A DNA stretch of 64,000 nucleotides from Halomicrobium katesii DSM 19301. Its GTDB lineage: Archaea > Halobacteriota > Halobacteria > Halobacteriales > Haloarculaceae. Location of the stretch: contig NZ_KB905378.1 of NCBI RefSeq assembly GCF_000379085.1, positions 2,605,512 to 2,669,511 of the forward strand, read 5' to 3'. The notes under the pieces were generated by a model, which ran no database searches, was not told where the DNA came from, and worked only from the letters and a program-made list of their open reading frames with translations. Positions 25,992 through 34,960 of this stretch are shown here, in pieces; the stretch's first letter is position 1, and every line of letters begins with the position of its first letter. The position numbers and the translations under genes are program-made.

Positions 25992-26276
25992 TTAGTGATC
26001 GTGGCCGGTCAGCTCGGAGAACGTCGCGCCGAAGCGCTCTTCGAACAGCTCCATCGCGGTCTCGTTGACGGACTCGATCTCGGCGTCGGGTTCGCCCTGT
26101 GCGTGGTGGACGGCACCGTGGATCCGCTGGGCCATGCCGAACATCGCGATGTCGCCGACGACTTCCGGGTCGGACTCATCGCCTTCTCGGAGCATGTCCA
26201 CGAGCGCGGTCGGGACGGTCAGTTCGTCGCGTTCGTCGCCGGCTTCGAGTGTCACGGTGACAGTGTCGTCTGTCAT
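25992..26276 (-). CDS. Conserved haloarchaeal protein, small and acidic
   Basis: A 94-residue protein. The N-terminus VTVTLEAGDERDELTVPTALVDML resembles a beta hairpin plus helix. The later segment AMFGMAQRIHGAVHHAQGEPDAE has several His and Met, and the tail ends TGHDH. It is conserved in haloarchaea as a hypothetical; no function can be given. It is transcribed divergently from a spacer and convergent with the ribD-like gene. Confidence 0.65.
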   Translation of the reverse strand: MTDDTVTVTLEAGDERDELTVPTALVDMLREGDESDPEVVGDIAMFGMAQRIHGAVHHAQGEPDAEIESVNETAMELFEERFGATFSELTGHDH

Positions 26277-26353
26277 GACTGCTCGTTGGCCGCCGCTACG
26301 TAAAGGGACTGCGGGTCGGCGAGCACGGTACGAGAACGCGAGTGTCCGGTTCC

Positions 26354-27400
26354 TCAGTCGTCTGCCTGCGGGGCGGTCTCGGCGGCCAGGGACGCTTCCG
26401 GAAGCGATTCGAGGTACTCGTCGGCGTCGAGCGCGGCCTTACAGCCCATCCCCGCGGCGGTGACGGCCTGCTGGTAGTGGTGGTCGACCACGTCGCCGGC
26501 ACCGAACAGCCCCTCGACGGCGGTGGCGGTCTCGCCGTCGCCGACACCGCCCTCGGTCTGGAGGTACCCGGCGTCGTCCAGTTCGACGCCGGTGTCTTCG
26601 AGGTAGCCGGTGTTGGGCGTGTGACCGATCGCGAGAAAGACCGCGCCCACGTCGAAGTCGAACTGCTCGGTCTCGGGGTCGTCGAGCGCCTCAGAGGGGT
26701 ATCCTTCGTCGTTGCGGGCCAGCGTGACGTGGTCGACGCCGTCTTCGGCCGAGCCGTGGATCTCCAGCAGCTCGGTGTTTCGCATGATCTCGATGTCGCC
26801 GTCCTCGACCTGTTCCTGGACGCGATCGACCCAGTAGTCCTCGGCGCGGAACTCCTCGCGGCGGTGTGCGATGTAGACGGTGTCGGCGAACTTCGTCAGG
26901 AAGGTGGCCTCCTCCATGGCGGCGTCGCCGCCGCCGACCACGAGCATGTCCTCGTCGCGGAAGAACGCCCCGTCACAGGTCGCACACGTCGAGACGCCGT
27001 AGCCCATCAGTTCGTCCTCGCCGGGGACGCCGAGGGTGCGCGCGCTCGCCCCGGAGGCGGCGATAACGGCGTCGGCGGTGTAGGCGTCGCCGTTGGCGAG
27101 TTCGACGCGGAACGGGCGATCGCTCGCGTCGACGTTCTCGACGATTCCGTGATCGAGTTCGGCACCGAACTGCTGGGCCTGCTCTTTCATGTCGTTGACC
27201 AGGTCGGGGCCGCTGATCCCCTCCGGAAAGCCCGGGTAGTTCGCCACGTCCGTGGTGAGGGTGAGCTGGCCGCCGGGTTCGTCCCCCTCGAAGACGAGGG
27301 GATCGTTGTTCGAGCGGGCGGCGTAGATGGCGGCGGTGAGCCCCGCGATACCTGTCCCAGCGATGATGAGTCTCCGGTGTTCGACGGCGTCGTCAGTCAT
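26354..27400 (-). CDS. trxB: Thioredoxin-disulfide reductase
   Basis: A 348-residue flavoprotein. FAD-binding GTGIAGLTAAIYAARSN, active-site CATCDGAF (CxxC), NADPH-binding VVGGGDAAMEEATFL and the C-terminal FAD motif GLFGAGDVVDHHYQQAVTAA are all present. It transfers electrons from NAD(P)H to thioredoxin for cytosolic thiol balance. The length is typical (~340). It is a single gene, with a divergent promoter towards the DUF357 gene. All key residues are intact. Confidence 0.95.
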   Translation of the reverse strand: MTDDAVEHRRLIIAGTGIAGLTAAIYAARSNNDPLVFEGDEPGGQLTLTTDVANYPGFPEGISGPDLVNDMKEQAQQFGAELDHGIVENVDASDRPFRVELANGDAYTADAVIAASGASARTLGVPGEDELMGYGVSTCATCDGAFFRDEDMLVVGGGDAAMEEATFLTKFADTVYIAHRREEFRAEDYWVDRVQEQVEDGDIEIMRNTELLEIHGSAEDGVDHVTLARNDEGYPSEALDDPETEQFDFDVGAVFLAIGHTPNTGYLEDTGVELDDAGYLQTEGGVGDGETATAVEGLFGAGDVVDHHYQQAVTAAGMGCKAALDADEYLESLPEASLAAETAPQADD

Positions 27401-27501
27401 TACTTACCCTACTTCGCGGCGGGCTTTGTAGGTTGCGCTGTCGTGTCTGGCCCGCATCCATCGGGCGAAACCGCTTAGCCACTCGACGGTCTGTACCGGG
27501 T

Positions 27502-27786
27502 ATGGCTGCGGAGTTACGGGAGAAGACCGATCGATACGAGGGACTGCTCGCGGACGCCGTCGCGGCGGCCGAGATCGCACCACCGGAGGGGACGCCGATG
27601 CACGACGCGGCCGTCGAGTGCGCGGAGATGGCGGCGTCGTATCTCGAAGACGGCCGGCACTTCCGGGCGGACGACGACCCGGTCAACGCGCTGGCGTCGT
27701 TCTCCTACGGCCACGCGTGGCTCGACGCCGGGGCGCGAATCGGACTGTTCGACGTGCCGACCGAGGGCCACCTCTTTACGGTTTAG
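27502..27786 (+). CDS. DUF357 family protein
   Basis: A 94-residue helical protein. The signature EMAASYLEDGRHFRADDDPV followed by NALASFSYGHAWLDAGARIG is diagnostic of the archaeal DUF357 family. Start ATG 27502 (MAAELREK). It lies between divergent trxB and tfb. The function is unknown; the fold is a short helical hairpin or bundle. Confidence 0.85.
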   Translation: MAAELREKTDRYEGLLADAVAAAEIAPPEGTPMHDAAVECAEMAASYLEDGRHFRADDDPVNALASFSYGHAWLDAGARIGLFDVPTEGHLFTV

Positions 27787-27990
27787 GCGGTCACTACCGG
27801 TTCCACCGCGAGAGAGCGACCGTCTCGCGTCGATGTCCCACACACTCATGACAACTGACAGCACGGCGCAGTCCTGCGAATCCCGACTTCCGCTACCATA
27901 ACTCTTATATGTTTTTCTAACTAACTACTTGTTAGGAGGGTCGCAACCTATTTTTTAAAGTTTGTGTCCTCAGCAATCGAGACATCCACT

Positions 27991-28965
27991 ATGAGCGAGA
28001 TACATACCCGAACCAACAGCGGCGAACAGCAGACCAGCACAGAGATCGAGACGGAGGAGGAAAGCGTCGACGAGAGTCTCTGCCCAGAATGTGGCGGCCA
28101 CACACAGCTCGACGCAGAACACGGCGAGACGGTGTGTAAAGAGTGCGGACTGGTCGTCGAGGAAGACGAGATCGACCACGGGCCCGAGTGGCGCGCGTTC
28201 GACGCCAGCGAGAGAGACAGCAAGTCCCGCGTCGGTGCACCGACGACCAAGATGATGCACGACAAGGGGCTGTCGACCAACATCGGCTGGCAGGACAAGG
28301 ACGCCTACGGCAACTCCCTGTCCAGCTCCCAGCGCCAGAAGATGCAGCGTCTGCGCACCTGGAACGAGCGGTTCCGGACACGCGACTCCAAGGAGCGCAA
28401 TCTCAAGCAGGCGCTGGGCGAGATCGACCGCATGGCATCGGCGCTCGGACTCCCCAAGAACGTCCGCGAGACGGCCAGCGTCATCTATCGCCGCGCGCTC
28501 GACGAGGACCTGCTGCCGGGCCGCTCCATCGAGGGCGTCGCCACCTCGTCGCTGTACGCCGCCGCGCGTCAGGCGAACACCCCCCGGTCACTCGACGAGA
28601 TGACCCACGTCTCACGCGTCGAACGGATGGAACTCACCCGGACCTACCGTTACATCGTCCGGGAGTTGGGCCTGGAAGTCGCCCCGGCCAAGCCCGAGAG
28701 CTACGTCCCGCGCTTTTGCAGCGAACTGTCGCTGTCAGACGAGACCGAGCGGCGCGCACGCGAACTGATCGAAGCCGCTCGCAACGGTGGCATCCTCAGC
28801 GGGAAGTCGCCGGTCGGAATCGCGGCCGCAGCCGTGTACGCCGCCGCACTGCTGACCAACGAAAAGGTCACCCAGAGCGAGGTCAGCGGCGTCGCGGACA
28901 TCTCCGAGGTCACGATCCGCAACCGCTACAAGGAGCTGCTCGACGTCGACGGCCTCCCAGCGTAA
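27991..28965 (+). CDS. tfb: Transcription initiation factor TFB
   Basis: A 324-residue protein. An N-terminal acidic stretch precedes a zinc ribbon (CPECGGH and CKECGLV). The B-finger/linker (WRAFDASERDSKSRVGAP) follows, then two cyclin-like repeats (residues ~130-225 and ~230-320) ending with a helix-turn-helix for BRE contact (SEVTIRNRYKELL). It recruits RNA polymerase to TBP-bound TATA boxes. Start ATG 27991; a TTTTTTAAAG box at ~27950-27959 gives a short leader. Haloarchaea carry several TFBs, and which paralogue this is cannot be told here. Confidence 0.93.
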   Translation: MSEIHTRTNSGEQQTSTEIETEEESVDESLCPECGGHTQLDAEHGETVCKECGLVVEEDEIDHGPEWRAFDASERDSKSRVGAPTTKMMHDKGLSTNIGWQDKDAYGNSLSSSQRQKMQRLRTWNERFRTRDSKERNLKQALGEIDRMASALGLPKNVRETASVIYRRALDEDLLPGRSIEGVATSSLYAAARQANTPRSLDEMTHVSRVERMELTRTYRYIVRELGLEVAPAKPESYVPRFCSELSLSDETERRARELIEAARNGGILSGKSPVGIAAAAVYAAALLTNEKVTQSEVSGVADISEVTIRNRYKELLDVDGLPA

Positions 28966-29044
28966 CTCCTCGCCCGTCGTGTCGGATGCGCTCGCTGCTG
29001 GAACACGAACCTTTTTCCGCGTTCATTGCGTGTTATTCACAACC

Positions 29045-29224
29045 ATGGAGGAGGCCTACGTTCGACTGCTCTGTCCCGAGTGCAAGAAAGACTGGGAGTC
29101 GACGCCGACCGCGCTCCCGAAACACGACGCCACGTACCACTGTCCGAACTGTCACGCCAGTCGGCGACTCGCGGAGTACACCAGAACCGACAGAGACCTG
29201 GAGACGCTGAAGGGACTACAGTAG
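29045..29224 (+). CDS. Small zinc-ribbon protein (59 residues)
   Basis: Two zinc knuckles, LLCPECKKDW and YHCPNCHAS, are separated by ~22 residues; the C-terminus is charged (RRLAEYTRTDRDLETL). Start ATG 29045. The stop TAG at 29222-29224 is directly followed by the complementary stop of aIF2-beta. Conserved haloarchaeal hypothetical; it probably binds nucleic acid or protein via the ribbon (inference). Confidence 0.75.
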   Translation: MEEAYVRLLCPECKKDWESTPTALPKHDATYHCPNCHASRRLAEYTRTDRDLETLKGLQ

Positions 29225-29629
29225 CTACGGTCCGGCCGGCGACTGCGCGCCGCAGGCTTCGCATCGCAGCACCGTCGCGCCCTGCTCGTCCTTGAGTTTC
29301 GTGTCGGGGAGCCCACACTCCGGACACAGCACGTATGCGTCGGCGTAGGCGTCGAGCGCGTCGGCGATGCGTCGCTCCCGGAACTCACCAGTGAGCCTGG
29401 CCCGGCCGCTCTCGTCGATGTGGCCGCTCGTCCCGACCTCGTTCTGGAGGAACTGCATCACGTGTTCGTCCGCTCGCGAGAGTCGGTCACAGACCGACTG
29501 GAAGTTCTCGAACACCGTCGCGTTCCCCTCCTGGCGAAGGTCCGGATCGGGAATCTCGAACCGTTCGCCGTCGCCCTCGATCTCCGGCGTCTCCTCGACC
29601 GCCTGATCGAGCATCTCGTCGTAGTCCAT
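29225..29629 (-). CDS. eif2b: Translation initiation factor aIF2 subunit beta
   Basis: A 134-residue protein. The alpha/beta domain (GNATVFENFQSVCDRLSRAD then HVMQFLQNEVGTSGHID) is followed by a C-terminal zinc ribbon, YVLCPECGLPDT and LRCEACGAQ. It is part of the heterotrimeric aIF2 that carries Met-tRNAi to the ribosome. Start ATG 29629 (MDYDEMLDQ), matching the family N-terminus. It is convergent, with zero spacing to 29045-29224. Confidence 0.93.
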   Translation of the reverse strand: MDYDEMLDQAVEETPEIEGDGERFEIPDPDLRQEGNATVFENFQSVCDRLSRADEHVMQFLQNEVGTSGHIDESGRARLTGEFRERRIADALDAYADAYVLCPECGLPDTKLKDEQGATVLRCEACGAQSPAGP

Positions 29630-29845
29630 ACTGTCCCCCAACACGGCGGCGACCAAAAATCTTTCACGCCCCGCCCGAACAGTGCGTAGACAGTGACTAC
29701 ACCGCGGTCAAGAGGTAGTAGACACCGCATTCGTTTCGACGAGACCCGCGTATAATCCGTCTACTTCGGGACCGTAATTGAAACGCGTGTGTTAACCACA
29801 CTCAGAGTAGTACTATAACCCTTCGGTTTCTAGGTGTGGGTGACT

Positions 29846-30082
29846 ATGAAGAAGCAGGAACTCATCCATCTCCACGGCCTGCTTGCACAGGTACAGAACC
29901 ACTACGAACAAGAGACAGGGGACACAGTCGAACACGACAAGTACGTCGATCTCGGTGTCCAGCCGACCTCGATTCACAAGTCGAAGACGGACCACAAGGC
30001 CGCTGTATTTGCCCTCGCGAAGGGTATTACGTCCGAGATGAACGCCGAAGAGAAAGAACCTGTTTCTGCTGCTGCCGACTGA
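29846..30082 (+). CDS. UPF0058 family protein
   Basis: A 78-residue protein. MKKQELIHLHGLLAQVQNHY and VQPTSIHKSKTDHKAAVFAL are the family signatures. The fold is predicted helical. A TATA-like ACTATAAC at 29812-29819 lies ~30 bases before ATG 29846, indicating a near-leaderless transcript; the GTG/ATG upstream at 29834 is therefore less likely. Conserved in haloarchaea and some methanogens, with unknown function. Confidence 0.88.
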   Translation: MKKQELIHLHGLLAQVQNHYEQETGDTVEHDKYVDLGVQPTSIHKSKTDHKAAVFALAKGITSEMNAEEKEPVSAAAD

Positions 30083-30159
30083 ACTCCACTCTCAGTCACC
30101 GGTCGTCGATATCTACAGCAATCGACGGACAGTGCTCTGTCGCGTGAGAAACGCCGACG

Positions 30160-30645
30160 TTATTCGTTCAGTAACTCGTCGAACTCTGGTAACACGTCGT
30201 CCGAATCCGACTCCGTTCCCGCGTCCGTCTCGCCAGTGTCGGACGCGGCACCGTCGGCCTCGTCGTCGGTCGAGTCCGCTGGGTCTTCGGCGTCGGAGTC
30301 GTCTGTCTCCTCGATGGTTTCGATCTGTAGTACCTCCAGCGGGATGTTCTCGAGGCGCTGGCCGATCTCCTTGCGAGCGATCCGGGCGGCGTGTTCGTCG
30401 CGCTCGACGTTGAAGACGGTCATCTCCAGTTCGAGCGCGACCAGGCTCTCGTCGGCAGCGATGAAGGCGGGTTCGAGTTCGTCGCCACAGTGAGGACACT
30501 GGCGTTCGCCCATGTTGATCTCGACGTAGTTGAGGTCCGGATTGAGCATCTCGCCGGTCTTCGAGATCGCGATCCGGACCGCCTCGTCGGGAGTTTCCAC
30601 GTCGTAGACGGGCACAGCGGCCTCGACGACAACTCGACAATCCAT
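30160..30645 (-). CDS. DUF555/UPF0212 family protein with acidic tail
   Basis: A 161-residue protein. The conserved domain (~110 residues) begins MDCRVVVEAAVPVYDVETPD and contains MGERQCPHCGDELEPAF with a zinc-like CxxC. The last ~45 residues are a haloarchaeal acidic extension (DSDAEDPADSTDDEADG). Start ATG 30645. UPF0212 proteins are archaea-specific and of unknown function. It is divergent from ogg. Confidence 0.85.
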   Translation of the reverse strand: MDCRVVVEAAVPVYDVETPDEAVRIAISKTGEMLNPDLNYVEINMGERQCPHCGDELEPAFIAADESLVALELEMTVFNVERDEHAARIARKEIGQRLENIPLEVLQIETIEETDDSDAEDPADSTDDEADGAASDTGETDAGTESDSDDVLPEFDELLNE

Positions 30646-30732
30646 ACATGTCGATTCGACTGCCAGTATTAAGAAGGTTAGCCCGTCACGCTCTCGAAAA
30701 CTAGAAACCGCCCAAGCCCCGACGACGAGTCG

Positions 30733-31641
30733 ATGCAACGGGGCCAGATAGCGACCGCGAGCCTGCCGGGTGGCGTCGACCTCCAGTCGACCGTCGAGAG
30801 CGGCCAGTCGTACCTCTGGGACCGCTCTGACGGTCGCATGTACGATCAGGACGGCGCACACGGCGGCTCGGCGTGGTACTGGACGACCGTCAGGGTCGAC
30901 GGTCGAGCCCACGTGATCAGGGTTCGACAGCGAGACGGCCACCTCGAATGGGAGAGCGACATCGACGCGACGCCGCACCTCCGACGACTGCTCCGACTGG
31001 ACGACGACCTCGAAGCGATCCGCGCGACGGCACCCGACGACGCCGTCGTCCAGGACGCGTACGACGAGTACCGGGGGATGCGTCTCGTCCGCGATCCGGC
31101 GTTCGGCTCGCTGATCTCCTTTATCTGCTCGGCACAGATGCGCGTGGGCCGCATCCACGGCATGCAACAGGCGCTGCGCGAGACGTACGGCGACGCAGTG
31201 ACGTTCGACGGCGAGACCTACCACGCGTACCCGACGCCCGAACAGCTGGCAGCGACGACAGAGGCGGCGCTGCGAGACCTCGGGCTGGGCTACCGCGCGC
31301 CGTACGTCCTGCGGACCGCGACGATGGTCGCCGAGGGGAAAGCAGACCCGCAAGCGGCCCGCGAGATGGCCTACGAGGCGGCTCGCGACCACCTCACCCA
31401 GTTCGTCGGCGTCGGAAACAAGGTCGCCGACTGCGTGTTACTGTTCTCGCTCGATTTCCTCCAGGCGGTCCCGCTGGACACCTGGATCAAGACGACCATC
31501 GAGGAGTACTTCCCGACCGCCGATCGGGGCAACTACGCAGACACCTCGCGGGCGATCCGTGAGGCTCTCGGCGGCGAGTACGCCGGCTACGCGCAGACGT
31601 ACGTCTTCCATTTCCTCCGCAGCGGCGGCGACCCGGCGTGA
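30733..31641 (+). CDS. ogg: 8-oxoguanine DNA glycosylase (OGG/AlkA-type, HhH-GPD)
   Basis: A 302-residue protein. The helix-hairpin-helix with catalytic lysine is FVGVGNKVADCVLLFSL, and the catalytic aspartate lies in AVPLDTWIKTT, as in OGG1 (VPVDxHxW). The N-terminal ~120 residues form the OGG-type beta domain. It removes oxidised guanine from DNA and may nick by beta-elimination. The 36-base gap to acyP is compatible with co-transcription. Confidence 0.9.
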   Translation: MQRGQIATASLPGGVDLQSTVESGQSYLWDRSDGRMYDQDGAHGGSAWYWTTVRVDGRAHVIRVRQRDGHLEWESDIDATPHLRRLLRLDDDLEAIRATAPDDAVVQDAYDEYRGMRLVRDPAFGSLISFICSAQMRVGRIHGMQQALRETYGDAVTFDGETYHAYPTPEQLAATTEAALRDLGLGYRAPYVLRTATMVAEGKADPQAAREMAYEAARDHLTQFVGVGNKVADCVLLFSLDFLQAVPLDTWIKTTIEEYFPTADRGNYADTSRAIREALGGEYAGYAQTYVFHFLRSGGDPA

Positions 31642-31677
31642 ACACGCTCTTGGGCCTCGGCGTCATCACGTTCGACC

Positions 31678-31956
31678 ATGTCCGACCGCACGCGCGCACA
31701 CGTGTTCGTCAGCGGCAAGGTACAGGGTGTCTTCTACCGCGCCACCACCCGCGAGACCGCGGGCGAGACGGGCGTCGACGGCTGGGTGAAGAACCTCGCC
31801 GACGGCCGCGTCGAGGCGGTCTTCGAGGGCCCCGCGTCGGCCGTCGAGTCGATGGTCGAGTGGTGTCACGAGGGCAGTCCCAGAGCCCGCGTCGACGGCG
31901 TCGAGGTCGAGTACGAGGAGCCACGCGACACCGACGGCTTCGAGATCCGGCGGTAG
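31678..31956 (+). CDS. acyP: Acylphosphatase
   Basis: A 92-residue protein. GKVQGVFYRATTRETA carries the catalytic arginine, and GWVKNLADGRVEAVFEG the catalytic asparagine region. It hydrolyses acyl phosphates to carboxylate and phosphate. Typical length (~92). It follows ogg by 36 bases. Confidence 0.94.
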   Translation: MSDRTRAHVFVSGKVQGVFYRATTRETAGETGVDGWVKNLADGRVEAVFEGPASAVESMVEWCHEGSPRARVDGVEVEYEEPRDTDGFEIRR

Positions 31957-32035
31957 CGGATCGTCGAGTCCGCGACAGTGTCCGACGGCGACGGCGTCCC
32001 CTACCGTTAGGATGGTCGCGCGCCAAGACCCACCC

Positions 32036-33472
32036 ATGATCACCGGTTCGGAGATGGCAGTCGTCGACGAGAACGCGGCCGCGCTGGGCGTCCCCCGCAA
32101 ACAGCTCATGGAGTCTTCGGGGAACGCGGTGGCTCGGGCGGTCGAACGGATCGCAGACGAGGGGGCGTCGGTCCGGATCGTCGCCGGCCGCGGGAACAAC
32201 GGCGGCGACGCGTTCGTCGCGGCCCGGTTTCTCGACGCCTACGACCTGAGCGTCTCGCTGCTGGGGCGACCCGAGACGATCACGACGGAGATCGCACGCC
32301 AGAACTGGGCGGCGCTCGGGCAGTCCGACTACGAGACCGAGCAGGTCAGGGACGCCAGCCAGTTCGCGCTCGACGACCCCGACGTGATCGTCGACGCGAT
32401 GCTCGGCACGGGGATCAGCGGTCCGCTCCGCGAGCCGGCGGCGACGGCGGCAGCGCGGATAAACGACAGTGAGAGCACCGTCGTCTCCGTCGACGTGCCC
32501 TCGGGGATGGACGGCGACACCGGGGCGCTGGTGGAGGGTGCGGTCGAGGCCGACCGGGTCGTGACGTTCCACGACACGAAGCCCGGACTGGACGAGCTCG
32601 ACGCGACCGTCGCCGTCGCGGACATCGGTATCCCCGACACCGCCGAGTTGTTCGTCGAGCGGGGCGACCTGCGTCGGCTCGACCGCGATCCGACGAGCCA
32701 CAAGGGCGACAACGGGGAGGTGCTCGTCGTCGGCGGCGGCCCGTACACGGGCGCACCGGCACTGGCGGCACAGGCGGCGCTGCGAGCCGGCGGGGACCTC
32801 GTCAGAGTCGCCTGTCCTCGCGCCGTCGCCGACGCGGTACAGGGCTACAGCGAGAACCTCATCGTCAGACCGCTGGACGGCGCGACGCTCGCGCCGTCAC
32901 ACGTCGACGAACTGATCGCCCTCGCAGACGCCAGCGACGCGGTGGTCCTCGGACCGGGACTCGGTGACGCGGAGCCGACGCTCGACGCGGCCGCGGACTT
33001 CCTCGAACGGTACGACGGGCGCGCCGTCGTCGACGCCGACGCGCTGTCGGTCGTCCCGGAGGTCGAGACGACGGCGGACCTGATCTGTACGCCCCACCAG
33101 GGCGAGCTTCTGAAGATGGGCGGCGAGACGGCAGAGGCGTGGCGCGACCGCGCGGATCGCGTCGCCGACTTCGCCGCACAGATCGGACAGACGATGCTGG
33201 TCAAGGGTGCCGACGACATCGTCTCCGACGGGACGCGAACCCGCGTCAACCGCACCGGCAATCCCGGCATGACCGTCGGCGGCAGCGGCGACGTGCTCGC
33301 TGGCGTGGTCGGCGCGCTGGCCGCGACGTGTGGGGAACACGACGCCGCGGCGATCGGCGCGTACGTCACCGGCCGAGCCGGCGATCTCGTCGCCGACGAG
33401 CGGGGCAACGGACTCGTGGCGACGGACCTGGTCGCGGCGATCCCACGGGCGCTCTGGCAGGGCACAGAGTAG
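32036..33472 (+). CDS. nnr: Bifunctional NAD(P)H-hydrate epimerase / ADP-dependent NAD(P)H-hydrate dehydratase
   Basis: A 478-residue fusion. The N-terminal YjeF_N epimerase domain (~1-210) carries RIVAGRGNNGGDAFVAARF and AMLGTGISG. The C-terminal ribokinase-like dehydratase domain (~220-478) carries VLVVGGGPYTGAPALAA, VVLGPGLGD, CTPHQGELLKM and NPGMTVGGSGDVLAGVVGAL. It repairs hydrated NADH and NADPH. The start chosen is ATG 32036 (MITGSEM), the family start; an ATG at 32012 is eight residues upstream. Confidence 0.93.
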   Translation: MITGSEMAVVDENAAALGVPRKQLMESSGNAVARAVERIADEGASVRIVAGRGNNGGDAFVAARFLDAYDLSVSLLGRPETITTEIARQNWAALGQSDYETEQVRDASQFALDDPDVIVDAMLGTGISGPLREPAATAAARINDSESTVVSVDVPSGMDGDTGALVEGAVEADRVVTFHDTKPGLDELDATVAVADIGIPDTAELFVERGDLRRLDRDPTSHKGDNGEVLVVGGGPYTGAPALAAQAALRAGGDLVRVACPRAVADAVQGYSENLIVRPLDGATLAPSHVDELIALADASDAVVLGPGLGDAEPTLDAAADFLERYDGRAVVDADALSVVPEVETTADLICTPHQGELLKMGGETAEAWRDRADRVADFAAQIGQTMLVKGADDIVSDGTRTRVNRTGNPGMTVGGSGDVLAGVVGALAATCGEHDAAAIGAYVTGRAGDLVADERGNGLVATDLVAAIPRALWQGTE

Positions 33473-33482
33473 CGTTCGCGAT

Positions 33483-34793
33483 CTAGGCCGACGCTTCGAC
33501 GAGTTCGCCGGCCTTGGCGCGCGACTGCTCGACGACGGCCGGGCGGCCCTCGAACTCGACGATCACCTGGTCGCCGTAGTCGACGTTGTCGACGTGTGCG
33601 TGGTCGTGGATCCAGGAGACGAGGCTCATCGTCTCGTCGGTCATCGGCAAGACGAGTCGCTCGCGCTCGTAGTCCGGCAGTTCGTCGTGGATCCTGTCGA
33701 GCAACGCGTCGACGTTTGCCCCCTCTTTCGCGCTGACGGCGATGGGGTTCGGAGCCAGGCCGGAGAGCGCAGCGCGTTTGCGCTCTATCTCCGCGTCGTC
33801 GACCGTGTCCGTCTTGTTGAGGACGGTGACGATCGGCGCTTCGTTGCGCTCGTACAGCGTGTCGTGGCTCGTGACCAGCTTCTCTCGGATCTCCTCGACG
33901 GGTTCGCTCACGTCCACGACGAGCAACACCAGGTCGGCGCGATAGACGGCATCCAGCGTCGACTTGAACGACTCGACGAGCCAGTGGGGCAGATCCGAGA
34001 TGAAGCCGACGGTGTCGGTCACCAGCACGTCCCGCTGGTCCATGTCCGCACGGCGAGTCGTCGTCCCCAGGGTCGTGAACAGCCGGTCTTCGCTCTCGGC
34101 GGTCGGATCGAGGTCCGGGTGTAGCTCCTCGTTCTCGTCGACGTCGACGTCGTCGGCCACGCGGCGTAACAGCGTCGACTTGCCGGCGTTCGTGTAGCCC
34201 GCCAGCGCGACGAGGTCGAAACCGGACTCGCGGCGCTGCTGGCGTCGGTGTTGCTCGGTCTCCTCGATAGACGCCAGCTCGTCGCGTATCCGCGAGATTT
34301 GCTTTTTGATGTCCTCTTCGCGGCTCTCGTCGTACTCGCCCAGCCCCATGAACCCGGGCCGCTCGTCGCGCTTGGCGAGGCTGGCCTTCGCCTCGGCCCG
34401 GGGCAACTCGTAGCGCAGTTCGGCCAGTTCGACCTGGAGCTGTGCCTTGCGCGTCTGGGCGCGCTGGCCGAAGATCTCCAGAATGAGCCGGAAGCGGTCG
34501 ACGACCTGGACGCCGTCGGGAAGCTCGTTGCCGATGTTGTACGTCTGGTAGGGGCCCAGCTCATTGTCGAAGATCACCGCCGTCGCGCCCTCGCGGGCGA
34601 CGACGTTCGCGAGACGCGCGACCTTCCCCTCTCCGAGGTGGTAGGCGGGGTCTTCCGTCCGTTTCTGTGTCACCTCGCCGACGGCCTCGTAGCCGGCGGC
34701 TCTCGCGAGGTCGGTGATCTCCTCGGTGTCTGCAGTGCCCGAGTCGACGCGCTTGGCGATGACCGCTCGCTCCGCTGTGGTACTAGCCGTCAC
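33483..34793 (-). CDS. hflX: GTPase HflX
   Basis: A 436-residue protein. The N-terminal HflX domain (FDNELGPYQTYNIGNELP and VVDRFRLILEIFGQRAQTR) is followed by a coiled coil, then the G domain: G1 GYTNAGKST, G3 DTVGFISDLP, G4 NKTD, G5 SAKEG. It binds ribosomes and splits or rescues stalled 50S/70S complexes. The C-terminus is a haloarchaeal TGS-like extension. Convergent with nnr. Confidence 0.93.
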   Translation of the reverse strand: MTASTTAERAVIAKRVDSGTADTEEITDLARAAGYEAVGEVTQKRTEDPAYHLGEGKVARLANVVAREGATAVIFDNELGPYQTYNIGNELPDGVQVVDRFRLILEIFGQRAQTRKAQLQVELAELRYELPRAEAKASLAKRDERPGFMGLGEYDESREEDIKKQISRIRDELASIEETEQHRRQQRRESGFDLVALAGYTNAGKSTLLRRVADDVDVDENEELHPDLDPTAESEDRLFTTLGTTTRRADMDQRDVLVTDTVGFISDLPHWLVESFKSTLDAVYRADLVLLVVDVSEPVEEIREKLVTSHDTLYERNEAPIVTVLNKTDTVDDAEIERKRAALSGLAPNPIAVSAKEGANVDALLDRIHDELPDYERERLVLPMTDETMSLVSWIHDHAHVDNVDYGDQVIVEFEGRPAVVEQSRAKAGELVEASA

Positions 34794-34960
34794 TCGTCGC
34801 TTCTTACGTCGCCCGATTATTTAGTCTGCGGGGTACTCACACGATCCGCCGTCGGCAGCGACGGGTATCGGTGACAGTCGACTGCTCTGGCCGTTCTGAG
34901 CGTCGTCCGCGGTATCAGTAGCCACTGCTTACGTCGGTTTCGCTGGTCGATCCGGAGGTA

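Noticed and set aside
34910-34920. GGTATCAGT near 34913 as another family A/B end
   Set aside because: Only the terminal six bases match; no partner arm could be found.
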